Below, in pieces: positions 43,703-51,930 of a stretch of 64,000 bases of DNA. Positions within the stretch are counted from its first letter, which is position 1, and every line of letters begins with the position of its first letter. The notes beneath the pieces are model-generated. The model worked only from the letters and a program-made list of their open reading frames with translations, did not search any database and was not told the DNA's origin. The stretch is taken from assembly GCA_965242615.1 (NCBI GenBank), contig CBDESR010000005.1, forward strand, positions 1,736,001 to 1,800,000, read 5' to 3'. The position numbers were made by a program, and so were the translations under genes. The stretch comes from CBDBCU01 sp965242615. Lineage in GTDB: Bacteria; Chloroflexota; Dehalococcoidia; Lucifugimonadales; UBA3495.

Positions 43703-45184
43703 TTAAGGCATCACCTGCAAACTGTCGAGCACCGTCTGCCCGATTTGCCCGTAGTATTCAGTAGAATCGGCGCAAACACTGAACCCCACCCAATAAGCCG
43801 CCCCGTTCACCAGCGTCAGCTGCTCCCGATACTCCTCAATACAGCCCCCATTCAGCTGCCCGGTGTAGCGAATCCGCGCCGTCTCCCCGCTGTCCGTAGA
43901 ACGAGTGCGCCCGGTCAGAATGAAAGTATCGTAATGCTCCTCCAGCCGGGCAATCCGGGTATCGAAATAACTGTCCGCCGCCGTAATTTCCCAATCGGGA
44001 ATCATCACCGACGCCAGCGCCGCCCCGTCCGGACTGGCAAACCGCACATAGTTGCGGTCGCTGTCGTCAATCTCCCAATCCTCCGGAATGCGGAAAGTAT
44101 AGTTATACTCCGGGTTAGCGTAAGTCTGCCAACGGATGAACGGCGTAACTCGCGGATTGCGCGCCCCATTCTTGAGTTCCGGTAGCAGGCCGCGAATACT
44201 CCGTTCCGCCAAAGCAAAGTTAATCCCCTCCGACCGATTGCCGGCAGCGTCCCGGTCATAAACGAAAGTGTTAATGCCCACCACCTCGCCGCTCGTCAGC
44301 AGCAGCGGCCCGCCGCTGTTCCCGGCGTTAATCGGCGCATCCGTTTGCAGCACCCAGGAAAAATAGCGGGGATGATAACGATAGGCCGAAACAATGCCGC
44401 GCGTAACCGTCGCCGGCCCGGATATTTGCAGCGCGTAGCCAATGGCAATGACTTCGCTGCCCGGCATAATCGTTTCGGAAGTGTCGAAAGTCAAAGGAGT
44501 GAAATCGCCGCAGCAGATTTCCAGCACCGCCAGGTCCCGCGCCTCGTCAAAACCCACCACCGCCCCGGGGTAGGTAGTCTCATCATTAACCCGAATGTTA
44601 ATGCGGGAGCCGGCTTTAATAACATGATAATTGGTCAGGATTAGCGCGCCCTGGTCGGGGGTAGTCTCAAAAATAATGCCGCTGCCCCCGCCGGCTGTAG
44701 TGTCAATGCGGACAATGCCTGGCTTGACCCGCTGCACCATCGCCACCAGGTCATTGGAATAGCCGGTCGAAGGGGCGGCCGGAGTCGGCGCCGCCGCGGA
44801 GGTTGCCGGCGGCTGCGCCGTAGCCAGCGGCAGTGGAACGCGGGTCGGCGGCAGCGGCGGCGGGGCCGTAGGCGGCGCGACCGCATCGGCCACCTCTACC
44901 GCGGCCAAAGTCGGCGTCGGCTCCACCTCCGGCATCGCCGCAATGATTTCCGCCACCCGGGCCTGAATCGTCGCCTCAATGTTCGGCGTCGGCAGCGGCG
45001 CGAAAGTAGCCGGCGGACTAGTCGCCGCCCAGTTGGTTGACTCGATACCGGTCGCCCCGATAACCGGCGTCGTCGCCGCCTCCGGAGCGGTAGCCGGCAG
45101 TAAAAGCTCCCGGCCGACCAAAACCACCAGTACCGCCAGCGTAACCGTCAGAGCTATGCCGATGAAGTTATGTCGGGAAAACAC
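43703..45184 (-). CDS. membrane-anchored trypsin-like (S1C/HtrA-like) serine protease
   Basis: 493 aa from GTG. One membrane anchor at 7-29, a Pro/Thr/Ala-rich stalk (30-140), then a chymotrypsin-fold domain with H187 (LTNYHV), D217 (EARDLAVLE) and S290 (NAGNSGGPLL). Unlike DegP there is no PDZ domain; residues 340-493 form a different C-terminal domain (YTFRIPEDWEIDDSDRNYV) of PsbP-like appearance. Likely an extracytoplasmic quality-control protease. A TTGACA-N18-TTAAAT promoter lies just upstream. Confidence 0.9.
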   Translation of the reverse strand: MFSRHNFIGIALTVTLAVLVVLVGRELLLPATAPEAATTPVIGATGIESTNWAATSPPATFAPLPTPNIEATIQARVAEIIAAMPEVEPTPTLAAVEVADAVAPPTAPPPLPPTRVPLPLATAQPPATSAAAPTPAAPSTGYSNDLVAMVQRVKPGIVRIDTTAGGGSGIIFETTPDQGALILTNYHVIKAGSRINIRVNDETTYPGAVVGFDEARDLAVLEICCGDFTPLTFDTSETIMPGSEVIAIGYALQISGPATVTRGIVSAYRYHPRYFSWVLQTDAPINAGNSGGPLLLTSGEVVGINTFVYDRDAAGNRSEGINFALAERSIRGLLPELKNGARNPRVTPFIRWQTYANPEYNYTFRIPEDWEIDDSDRNYVRFASPDGAALASVMIPDWEITAADSYFDTRIARLEEHYDTFILTGRTRSTDSGETARIRYTGQLNGGCIEEYREQLTLVNGAAYWVGFSVCADSTEYYGQIGQTVLDSLQVMP

Positions 45185-45216
45185 GCTTTACTTGCCAATC
45201 CCCCCGCTTTTCCCTA

Positions 45217-45246
45217 ATTTAACACGCTGCCGCCGGCCTTTGTCAA
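45217..45246 (-). promoter_or_regulatory. candidate promoter of the HtrA-like gene
   Basis: Minus strand: TTGACA, 18-base spacer, TTAAAT, ending 32 bases before the GTG start. Confidence 0.55.
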
Positions 45247-45562
45247 AGAATCATAATACAAACTATTACGGGATTTCCCTGCTGTATCGTCCCTTTTCCC
45301 AACAAATCATTACGCTTTTCGCAATAATACACTGGAATAATAGCATATTCCGACATTCCTGCCCAAAAAGCAGTTTGGGAAAATTGCGGCAACCCCCTAA
45401 CCGAAGTGGAACGGATGGGCGGAATTTGGGGGGACCTTTGCCTTTTGGCGTACCAAGATTCCCTTCAGAAGTCGGAGCAGTAAGGATAGCTTTCACCGTA
45501 AGCCAAAAACGAACGGAATCCCTCGTAAGCCAAAATAGAACGGAATCCCTTTGCCCGGCATC
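45247..45562. other. 316-base AT-richer intergenic region without a supported gene
   Basis: Between the HtrA promoter and the tRNA promoter. It contains an imperfect hairpin (CCCAAA/TTTGGG near 45362-45379) and the 27-base tandem repeat described separately. A minus-strand open frame through here runs into the tRNA and is not credible. Confidence 0.6.
45497..45550. repeat. two tandem copies of a 27-base unit
   Basis: Units 45497-45523 and 45524-45550 begin CGTAAGCCAAAA and end GAACGGAATCCCT, with two mismatches between copies. They lie 13 bases before the tRNA promoter -35. Confidence 0.85.
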
Positions 45563-45591
45563 TTGACACCCCCTTGCCAATGCCTTAAACT
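45563..45591 (+). promoter_or_regulatory. promoter of tRNA-Asp
   Basis: TTGACA, 17-base spacer, TAAACT; the -10 ends 31 bases before the mature tRNA 5' end. Confidence 0.75.
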
Positions 45592-45622
45592 TAATAAACG
45601 GTGCTTGCACTGGCATACACCC

Positions 45623-45699
45623 GGCCCGGTGGTGTAGTTGGTTAACATACCGCCCTGTCAAGGCGGAGATCGGCGGTTCGAGTCCGCTCCGGGTCGCCA
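45623..45699 (+). tRNA. tRNA-Asp (anticodon GTC)
   Basis: 77 bases including an encoded CCA. Acceptor GGCCCGG pairs with CCGGGTC (one G-T), discriminator G. D-arm contains GTAGTTGGTTAAC, anticodon stem-loop CCGCC-CTGTCAA-GGCGG gives anticodon GTC, and T-arm has TTCGAGT. A solitary tRNA with its own promoter and terminator. Confidence 0.97.
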
Positions 45700-45710
45700 C
45701 GGACAGCAAT

Positions 45711-45738
45711 GGGGGATAGGCGTATATGCCTATCCCCC
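45711..45738 (+). terminator. rho-independent terminator of the tRNA gene
   Basis: 11-bp stem GGGGGATAGGC/GCCTATCCCCC with loop GTATAT, followed by GTTTGATT, 12 bases after the tRNA. Confidence 0.75.
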
Positions 45739-45807
45739 GTTTGATTCGGCCGGGCCGGCGGGTTGCGCCGATTCCGGGTTAAATCCCGTTAAGCCGGTTA
45801 GTCCCCT

Positions 45808-46707
45808 TTACTGCTGGCGGACATACTTGTCCACGCCCACGCCGTCGGGAACGCCCACATAGATGTCCCCGTTGGGGGCGATCCAGCTGCCGTGGCCGCC
45901 GCGGATTACCCAGCGGGCCAGCAGTTCCCCGGCGGCGTTCAGCAGGCTGATGCGGGAGTCAGTCTCCTCCGTCCAGCCCTGGCGGGCATCCCGGCCGCCC
46001 TCGCTGATGCAGAAAGTCCCTTCCGCGTCTTGGGAAATATCCATCGGGCGCAGCAGGTCAGTCCACATCCCTTGATACTCGCCGTCGGCGTTGAAAATCT
46101 GGACGCGATTGTTTTCCCGGTCGCAGACATAGAGCAGCCCGTCGGCGCCCACCATCATACTGTGGACGAGGTGGAACTCGTTGGGCTTGTCCTTACCCGG
46201 CTCGCCCCAGGAGGCTTTGAGTTCGCCATTGGCGGCAAAGCGGTGGACGCGGGCGTTGCGGTAGCCGTCAGCCACATACAGATCGCCGCCGGCCCCCGGC
46301 ACCAGTTCCGCCGGATAGTTGAAGGGCCCGGCGCTGCGGGGGCAGAGGGTGCCCGGCACTTCGCAGCCGGTGTCGGAGTGGACGCCGCGCTCGCCGATGA
46401 CCTGCAAGGGCTTGCCGTCGAGGGTGTAGCGCAGGCAGACCGAGTCCTCCCGGTCGGTGATATAGACGATGTCGTCCTGGATAAAGATGCCGTGGGGGTT
46501 GCTGATGGCGTCGAGGCCCCAGGAGCCGGCATAGCTGCCATCCGGGTCAAAGATGACGATGGGCGGCTCTTTGCGCTGAAAGGCATAGACCCGCCCCTGG
46601 GAGTCGGTAGCCACGGCGCTGACCATCCCGAAAGTTTCGCCGGCCGGGAGTTGCGCCCAGCTTTCGACCAGTTCGTAAGTGTAACTGCCGCTGCCAACGG
46701 TAGCCAT
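45808..46707 (-). CDS. NHL-repeat beta-propeller protein (peptidyl-hydroxyglycine lyase-like)
   Basis: 299 aa from the ATG at 46707, preceded by GGAGGT. Repeating units of the type DSQGRVYAFQ, NPHGIFIQDDIVYITD, PGAGGDLYVADGYRNARVHRF and GADGLLYVCDRENNRVQIF indicate a six-bladed NHL propeller, as in peptidyl-alpha-hydroxyglycine amidating lyase homologues. No signal peptide with this start. The bacterial role is unknown; it may bind a ligand or act as a lyase/lactonase. Confidence 0.85.
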   Translation of the reverse strand: MATVGSGSYTYELVESWAQLPAGETFGMVSAVATDSQGRVYAFQRKEPPIVIFDPDGSYAGSWGLDAISNPHGIFIQDDIVYITDREDSVCLRYTLDGKPLQVIGERGVHSDTGCEVPGTLCPRSAGPFNYPAELVPGAGGDLYVADGYRNARVHRFAANGELKASWGEPGKDKPNEFHLVHSMMVGADGLLYVCDRENNRVQIFNADGEYQGMWTDLLRPMDISQDAEGTFCISEGGRDARQGWTEETDSRISLLNAAGELLARWVIRGGHGSWIAPNGDIYVGVPDGVGVDKYVRQQ

Positions 46708-46790
46708 AGAGTTGTTACCTCCGCAGAAAGTTTGGGGAATGAAACCGGGGGTAAGTATGGGGGATAGGCGGTTGGCGGTCAAGGGGGGAT

Positions 46791-46819
46791 TTGCATTAAA
46801 GGGCTTGCCAACTTACAAT
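46791..46819 (+). promoter_or_regulatory. candidate promoter of the ATPase-DUF4276 pair
   Basis: TTGCAT, 17-base spacer, TACAAT. It leaves a leader of about 118 bases with short inverted repeats (ATTGC near 46818 and GCAAT near 46834). Confidence 0.5.
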
Positions 46820-46943
46820 TGCGGACAGTTACTGCAATGTCGGATTAGCTGAGACAACTTGAGCAGGAGCTAACCGTTGGGCGGTTGCGGTGGCTGTGCC
46901 AGCCATTGTATCCTTGCTTTAACTTGGCATCCCGACGGTGAGT

Positions 46944-48182
46944 ATGGACTCTCTGAACCCCGAACCAACTCCACAACCCCGCTTGGTTTCCCTGAAAGTG
47001 AAAAACTTTCGGGCGCTGCGGTCGGTGGAATTCAAGAACTTGACGCCCTTGACGGTTCTGCTGGGGCCTAATGGCAGCGGCAAGTCCACGGTGTTCGATG
47101 CGCTGGCATTTCTTGCCGATTCCTTTCAGTTCAGCTTGTGGGACGCTTGGGAAAAGCGGGGCGGGGGGCAGGAAATCAAAACCCGGGGTGAAAGCGGCCC
47201 GGTTGTTATTCAGGTGAAATACCGGGAGTATCCCGGCAGCCCGTTGCTGACCTATCATTTGGCGGTGGAGGACGTGGTCGGACGCCCGACCGTCAAATCC
47301 GAGTGGCTGCGGTGGCGATCAAGGGCTCGGGGGCAAGCCTTTTATTTCCTAAACTTTCATTTGGGGGAAGGTTCGGCGGCTAGTGAGGAGCATCTGCTGA
47401 AAATGGACCGGGAAGGAGTTCGTCTCCATTCTCCGGACTTGATAGCAGCCAGTGTTTTGGGGCAGTTTGCCCAATATGACCGTATCGCCGCCTTGCGTAA
47501 CTTCATCACCGGTTGGCATCTATCCAGCCTGTCGGCAGAGGGCCCGCGTCAGCAATCCATTGGCCGGTCTGAGCGGCATCTGAACCAGAGCGGCGATAAC
47601 CTGGCCAGCGTTATCCATTACTTGGTCGAACATCAGCCTGAACGGTTAAGGGCTATTTTCGAGCGTTTGCAAAGAGCGGTCCCTCAGATTGAGGGGGTGA
47701 GGGTTGAGACTACGCTTAACGGCCGGATGATTCTGCAAGTCAAAGACGCGCCCTTTGACCACCCGATACCGGCTGATTTTGCTTCCGATGGCACGCTGAA
47801 AATGCTGGCCTACTTGGTGTTGCTGTACGCACCGGAGCCGCCGCCGTTTATCGGCATTGAGGAGCCGGAGAACTTTTTGCATCACCGGTTGCTTTACGAA
47901 CTGGTGGAGTCTTTCCGGGCGGCTACCGAGCAGACCCAACTGCTGGTAACTACCCATTCGCCCTACTTTGTTGACGCCCTGCGTCCCGAGGAAGTGCGGA
48001 TTTTGTGGCGGGATAAGCAGGGGTTCACCCGGACGGAGCGGGCGGCCGATTTGTTCGGCATCCCGGAGTTTATGCAACACGGGGCGCAGCTAGGTCAACT
48101 GTGGAGCGAGGGGCATTTCAAGGTGGGCGACCCGCAATATAACCGGGAGGCGGAGCCTTGGCGGCCGCCGCAGAGCAAGTAA
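46944..48182 (+). CDS. AAA family ATPase (RecF/OLD/ABC-type) of a two-gene defence-like module
   Basis: 412 aa. SMC/OLD-type ATPase: RLVSLKVKNFRALRSVEF strand, Walker A GPNGSGKS (41-48), Walker B FIGIEEPENFLHH (about 303-315), and the H-loop-like TTHSPYFVDALRP. The ATP-binding halves flank a helical insertion. Start at ATG 46944; a GTG two codons earlier is possible. The stop overlaps the DUF4276 ATG as TAATG. Together they resemble split OLD-type systems (ATPase plus TOPRIM-like partner). Confidence 0.88.
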   Translation: MDSLNPEPTPQPRLVSLKVKNFRALRSVEFKNLTPLTVLLGPNGSGKSTVFDALAFLADSFQFSLWDAWEKRGGGQEIKTRGESGPVVIQVKYREYPGSPLLTYHLAVEDVVGRPTVKSEWLRWRSRARGQAFYFLNFHLGEGSAASEEHLLKMDREGVRLHSPDLIAASVLGQFAQYDRIAALRNFITGWHLSSLSAEGPRQQSIGRSERHLNQSGDNLASVIHYLVEHQPERLRAIFERLQRAVPQIEGVRVETTLNGRMILQVKDAPFDHPIPADFASDGTLKMLAYLVLLYAPEPPPFIGIEEPENFLHHRLLYELVESFRAATEQTQLLVTTHSPYFVDALRPEEVRILWRDKQGFTRTERAADLFGIPEFMQHGAQLGQLWSEGHFKVGDPQYNREAEPWRPPQSK

Positions 48183-48802
48183 TGGCGGCGCAGCACTTGG
48201 AGTTTCTGGTGGAGGAGCCTTCTATGGAGGCATTTCTGCAAGGATGGTTATCCCGCCATCTACCGGACGGGATTACTTTCGATGTTCACCCTTATCGCGG
48301 CAAAGGAGACTTGTTAGCCAAGTTGGAAAACCGACTGCGGGTCTATGCCCACTGGCCGGGGGATTACTGCCGCGTTTTTGTGCTGGTTGACCGGGATGAT
48401 GACGACTGCCATCAACTCAAACAACGGCTGGAGGAAGCGGCGGCGCAAGCCGGACTGTTGACCCGTCGCCAAGCTGGCAACAGTAATTGGCAGGTAGTCA
48501 ACCGCATTGTCATCGAGGAACTGGAGGCGTGGTACTTTGGCAGCCCGGAAGCGGTATGCGCGGCTTATCCCCGGGTTAATCCAAATGTCTTTCGTCAGCG
48601 GAGTTATCGCAATCCCGACGCTATTACTGGCGGCACTTGGGAAGCAATGCAACGAGTGTTGCAGCGGTCTGGTTACTTTCCGGGCGGAATGAGCAAATTA
48701 GCAGCCGCCCGGGACATAGCCGCCCATATTATCCCGGAACGCAACTGTTCTCCCAGTTTTAAGGTGTTCTATGCCGCCGTAGTAGAAGCTACGAAAGCGT
48801 AA
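48182..48802 (+). CDS. DUF4276 (TOPRIM-like) protein, partner of the AAA ATPase
   Basis: 206 aa. LEFLVEEPSMEAFL gives the N-terminal glutamates (E11, E12) and FVLVDRDDDDC (D70, D72-D75) the acidic cluster expected of a TOPRIM-like metal site. RIVIEELEAWYFGSPEAV and LAAARDIAAHI are typical DUF4276 segments. The ATG at 48182 overlaps the ATPase stop; a TTG at 48158 with GGGAGGCGGA upstream is an alternative start. Probably the effector nuclease-like subunit, by analogy with OLD/PARIS/AbiL-type pairs (inference). Confidence 0.85.
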   Translation: MAAQHLEFLVEEPSMEAFLQGWLSRHLPDGITFDVHPYRGKGDLLAKLENRLRVYAHWPGDYCRVFVLVDRDDDDCHQLKQRLEEAAAQAGLLTRRQAGNSNWQVVNRIVIEELEAWYFGSPEAVCAAYPRVNPNVFRQRSYRNPDAITGGTWEAMQRVLQRSGYFPGGMSKLAAARDIAAHIIPERNCSPSFKVFYAAVVEATKA

Positions 48803-48984
48803 TTCAGAGCGTAGCCTCAAGCCATAGTATCCCCCACCGGAGGCGCAAGACCTCCACCGCTTTCAACAACCTGGAACGGGGCCGGGTTCTGCTGGAGTTC
48901 TGGGCGGAGCATAGCGGGAAGGTGCAGCAGCGCCGCCCCTAGCTCCGCCCCGTCAGTCTGCCCCCAAGCCGGGATAGCGGGCAG

Positions 48985-50985
48985 TTACTCCGTAACTTCG
49001 TAGGCCACTTCGGCCACTTTGATGCCTTGATGATAGACATAAATCCAGTAGCGGCCGGGCGTCCATTCCCGCCCCGGGCGCTGGCCGACGCTGTAGCGGC
49101 GGGCGCCGCCGTAGCCGTCGCCGCTTAACAGCACCGTATCCTTGACCCGCCGGTAGGCAAAGCCATCCGCATAATACTCCACTACTTCTAATTCCAGCGG
49201 CTGGGGGTCGCCGGAAAAGTTGTAGGAATAATGCACGGTGAGCCAGCCCCAACCGTCGGCCGCGGCGGCGGGAAAGCGATGGGTGGCCGGCCCTTCCGGG
49301 GTTAAGGATAGATAAGCCCGGTCAACTTGCCCGTTGACTGCGGGCAGTTGGTTGGCGACGGGCCGGGTGTCCCGGTGGCGTTCCGGATAGGGTTTATCGC
49401 CATCGTACCAACGGGCGATTACCAAATCCACGAGGGCGGTCTGCATTTGCCCGGTGGGAGTAGCGGCCTCGCCTTGGAAGGCCGCCCGCACTTCCCCAAT
49501 GCCCGGTTCCCGGTCAATGGCGTGAATATCCCGATAGAGTTGCCGGAAACCCTGGCGGAAATCCGCGGCGCCCAGAGCCTGGCGCAAATCCAGAAACAGC
49601 CGCTCGCCCAAAGCATAGTTGCACTGGTAGCCCGGCGCGCCCATTTGGTAGTCCATGGCCGCCAAGTCCCGGAGGTTTTTGACGCGGCCGCAGGGGTAGT
49701 GATTGGGCATCAGGCTGTCGCCGGCGCGCTGCTCCTCGAAGGCGGCGGCCATAAACTCCGCCGCGCCCTCGTCCAGCCAGGCGACTTTTACATCCCAATA
49801 GTAGTGGGCGACTTCGTGGGCAAGGACGCGCCCGGCGGTGCGGGCCCGGGAGCCGGTGTCGGCCCGGTCGTATTCCGGGCGGATGGCGATATGGGTGCCG
49901 AAGTTGGCTCCGGCAAAGGGGGCGGGCGTGGCCGGCCCGAACAGCACGGCCACATAGCGGCGGGGGAAGGTTTCCCCCATATAATCCTCGGCAAAGCGCA
50001 CCGCCTGTTCCAGCAAATCCATACTGCCGGCGGCGCCCGGATCGGTGCGGATGATGGCCAGAGTTATCGGCCCGGCTTGGGGCAAGGCAACGCGGCGTTC
50101 CTCCAAGGTAGTTTGGGCGAAGTTCAGCAGGGTCGGCGTCAAGGCGGGATTAGTCCAGTGGACGCCGGCTAGTACCGCTACAATCTTGGCCGATTCATCG
50201 CCGATACCGGCTTGCAGGGTGGGATGGGACATTACTTCGCCAAAGGCGGGGCGGTCGCTCGACACTAGTTGGGAGAGGGCGGTCAGGGCTGCCGCGTCGG
50301 CCGGTTCCAGGCTATTCAGAAAGGGCATGGCGGCGATGCGCCGGGCGGACGCCGGCGCCCAAACGGAAAGGGTGTTCAAGCCGGCCAAGGCCGCGCCCAG
50401 TTCCTTAAAGTCGCCGCCATCCCGGACCCACGGCTTTGCCAGTAAGTCGTTCAGCAAATCATTTTGACCAATGGCAATGTTGACCAGGGCGGCGGCGGCG
50501 TCTCGTTCCGCCGCAACTACGCCGTCCGTGACCCAGGGCAGGGCTTGGATGGACTGAGCAGCGGCCGGGTTTTGCTGGGCTAAAGCGGCGGTGTGGGGCA
50601 AGGCGGCGTAGCCGGCGGGCGGCGGCATTGTGGCTGATGGCGGCGCCGGCGTGGGGGCAGCCGGTCGAGGCGTAGGATTGGCTGGCGGCGGCGCTGTTGC
50701 CGTTGGCGGCGGCGGGGTTGGGGTATTGGCAACAGCGGCCGGGGTGGGCGGTTTCGGGGATGGGGATAAAGCCGGGGAGGGGGTAGGCGGCGGCGGGGCC
50801 GTAGCGGCCGGCGGCAGCGGCGCCGGACGGAAGGTGGGCGGCGGCAGGATGGTCGGCGGCGGCAATGCGCCGGCCGGCGGGGCAGTCGGCGGCGGCCGCA
50901 GGGTCGGCGCCCACGCCGGTTCCGCGCAGGCTACCCCGGCGGCCAAGGTCAGCAATCCGATGGCAAGCGCAATTAACTGCCGCAT
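48985..50985 (-). CDS. secreted gluzincin-like metallopeptidase with proline-rich stalk
   Basis: 666 aa from ATG 50985. A signal peptide (RQLIALAIGLLTLAAGVACA) is followed by a Pro/Thr/Ala-rich stalk to about residue 130. After a helical region, the zinc site is H390-E391-VA-H394 with E406 in WLDEG as the third ligand (peptidase MA-like). The C-terminal 120 residues form a beta-rich domain. The lipobox before the cysteine is imperfect (GVAC), so lipidation is uncertain. Target unknown; likely acts outside the cell. Confidence 0.78.
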   Translation of the reverse strand: MRQLIALAIGLLTLAAGVACAEPAWAPTLRPPPTAPPAGALPPPTILPPPTFRPAPLPPAATAPPPPTPSPALSPSPKPPTPAAVANTPTPPPPTATAPPPANPTPRPAAPTPAPPSATMPPPAGYAALPHTAALAQQNPAAAQSIQALPWVTDGVVAAERDAAAALVNIAIGQNDLLNDLLAKPWVRDGGDFKELGAALAGLNTLSVWAPASARRIAAMPFLNSLEPADAAALTALSQLVSSDRPAFGEVMSHPTLQAGIGDESAKIVAVLAGVHWTNPALTPTLLNFAQTTLEERRVALPQAGPITLAIIRTDPGAAGSMDLLEQAVRFAEDYMGETFPRRYVAVLFGPATPAPFAGANFGTHIAIRPEYDRADTGSRARTAGRVLAHEVAHYYWDVKVAWLDEGAAEFMAAAFEEQRAGDSLMPNHYPCGRVKNLRDLAAMDYQMGAPGYQCNYALGERLFLDLRQALGAADFRQGFRQLYRDIHAIDREPGIGEVRAAFQGEAATPTGQMQTALVDLVIARWYDGDKPYPERHRDTRPVANQLPAVNGQVDRAYLSLTPEGPATHRFPAAAADGWGWLTVHYSYNFSGDPQPLELEVVEYYADGFAYRRVKDTVLLSGDGYGGARRYSVGQRPGREWTPGRYWIYVYHQGIKVAEVAYEVTE

Positions 50986-50991
50986 AGGGCA

Positions 50992-50997
50992 ATTATA
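50992..50997 (-). promoter_or_regulatory. TATAAT -10 box of a probably leaderless transcript
   Basis: A consensus TATAAT on the minus strand ends 6 bases before the ATG at 50985, so transcription would start at or next to the start codon. No clear -35 and no ribosome site are present. Confidence 0.5.
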
Positions 50998-51047
50998 GCG
51001 CACAGGGGGGTTAGCCGACCGTTGGCGCCGGCCGGGTTATTGCCCGG

Positions 51048-51827
51048 CTACAAAATCTGGGACAGGAAGGCCTGGGCCCGCTCGTGCTGGGGATTGTTGA
51101 AGAAGTCATCCGGCTGGGCTTCCTCGATAATGCTGCCTTCGTCAAACATTATCACCCGGTCGGCTACTTCCCGGGCAAACCCGATTTCGTGGGTAACGGC
51201 CAGCATCGTCATTCCGGAGCCGGCCAATTCCCGCATCACATCCAGCACTTCCCGAATCATCTCCGGGTCCAGGGCGGAAGTGGGTTCGTCAAAGAGCATT
51301 ATTCGCGGCTGCATGGCCAAGGCCCGGGCGATGGCGACGCGCTGCTGCTGACCGCCGGAAAGCTCGGAGGGGTACTTGCCGGCTTGCTCCGGGATGCGTA
51401 CCCGTTCCAGCTGTTTCATCGCTTCGGCTTCGGCTTCGGCTTGGGACCACTTGCGGACTTTGGTCGGGGCCAGGGTGATGTTTTGCAGCACCGTCAGATG
51501 GGGAAAGAGGTTGAAGGACTGGAACACCATGCCCACTTCCCGGCGGATGGCGTCAATGTTATGGACATCGCCGCTCAGCTCAATGCCGTCCACGATGATG
51601 TCGCCGCGCTGGTGGGTTTCCAGCCGGTTGATGGTGCGGATAAAGGTGGATTTGCCGGAGCCGGAGGGCCCCAGAATCACGACCACTTCGCCGCGCTTAA
51701 TGGTGGTGGTTACGCCGCGCAAGGCGTGAAAGTGGCCGAACCACTTATGCACATCCCGGCAGATGATGATGTCCTCGACACCGCCGGCCAAGTCGGTATC
51801 GGCCGCCGTCCGTTCATTGACCGCCAT
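51048..51827 (-). CDS. polar amino-acid ABC transporter ATP-binding protein
   Basis: 259 aa, GlnQ/AapP class. Walker A GPSGSGKST (53-61), ABC signature LSGGQQQRVAIARAL, Walker B IMLFDEPTSALDP and the His switch AVTHEIGFA. It drives uptake through the two permeases encoded just upstream. Last gene of the transporter operon. ATG with GGAAGGGGG before it. A 102-base gap with a heptanucleotide repeat separates it from the permease. Confidence 0.94.
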   Translation of the reverse strand: MAVNERTAADTDLAGGVEDIIICRDVHKWFGHFHALRGVTTTIKRGEVVVILGPSGSGKSTFIRTINRLETHQRGDIIVDGIELSGDVHNIDAIRREVGMVFQSFNLFPHLTVLQNITLAPTKVRKWSQAEAEAEAMKQLERVRIPEQAGKYPSELSGGQQQRVAIARALAMQPRIMLFDEPTSALDPEMIREVLDVMRELAGSGMTMLAVTHEIGFAREVADRVIMFDEGSIIEEAQPDDFFNNPQHERAQAFLSQIL

Positions 51828-51896
51828 AACAGCCCCCTTCCAGTCAGGAGTCGAGAATCAGGAATTGACCTTGCCCAATCCCGGGCGTCAATCCCC

Positions 51897-51928
51897 AATT
51901 CCTAATTCCTAATTCCTAATTCTTAATT
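51897..51928. repeat. heptanucleotide tandem repeat (AATTCCT)
   Basis: Three perfect AATTCCT units, one AATTCTT and a final AATT, between the ATPase and permease genes. The flanking CAGTCAGGAGTCGAGAATCAG is a degenerate continuation of the same theme. Confidence 0.85.
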
Positions 51929-51930
51929 GG

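Noticed and set aside
45266..45709. 147-aa minus-strand open frame across the tRNA-Asp gene
   Set aside because: It overlaps the tRNA on the opposite strand, has no ribosome site and encodes the 27-base repeat as a 9-aa repeat; not a credible gene.
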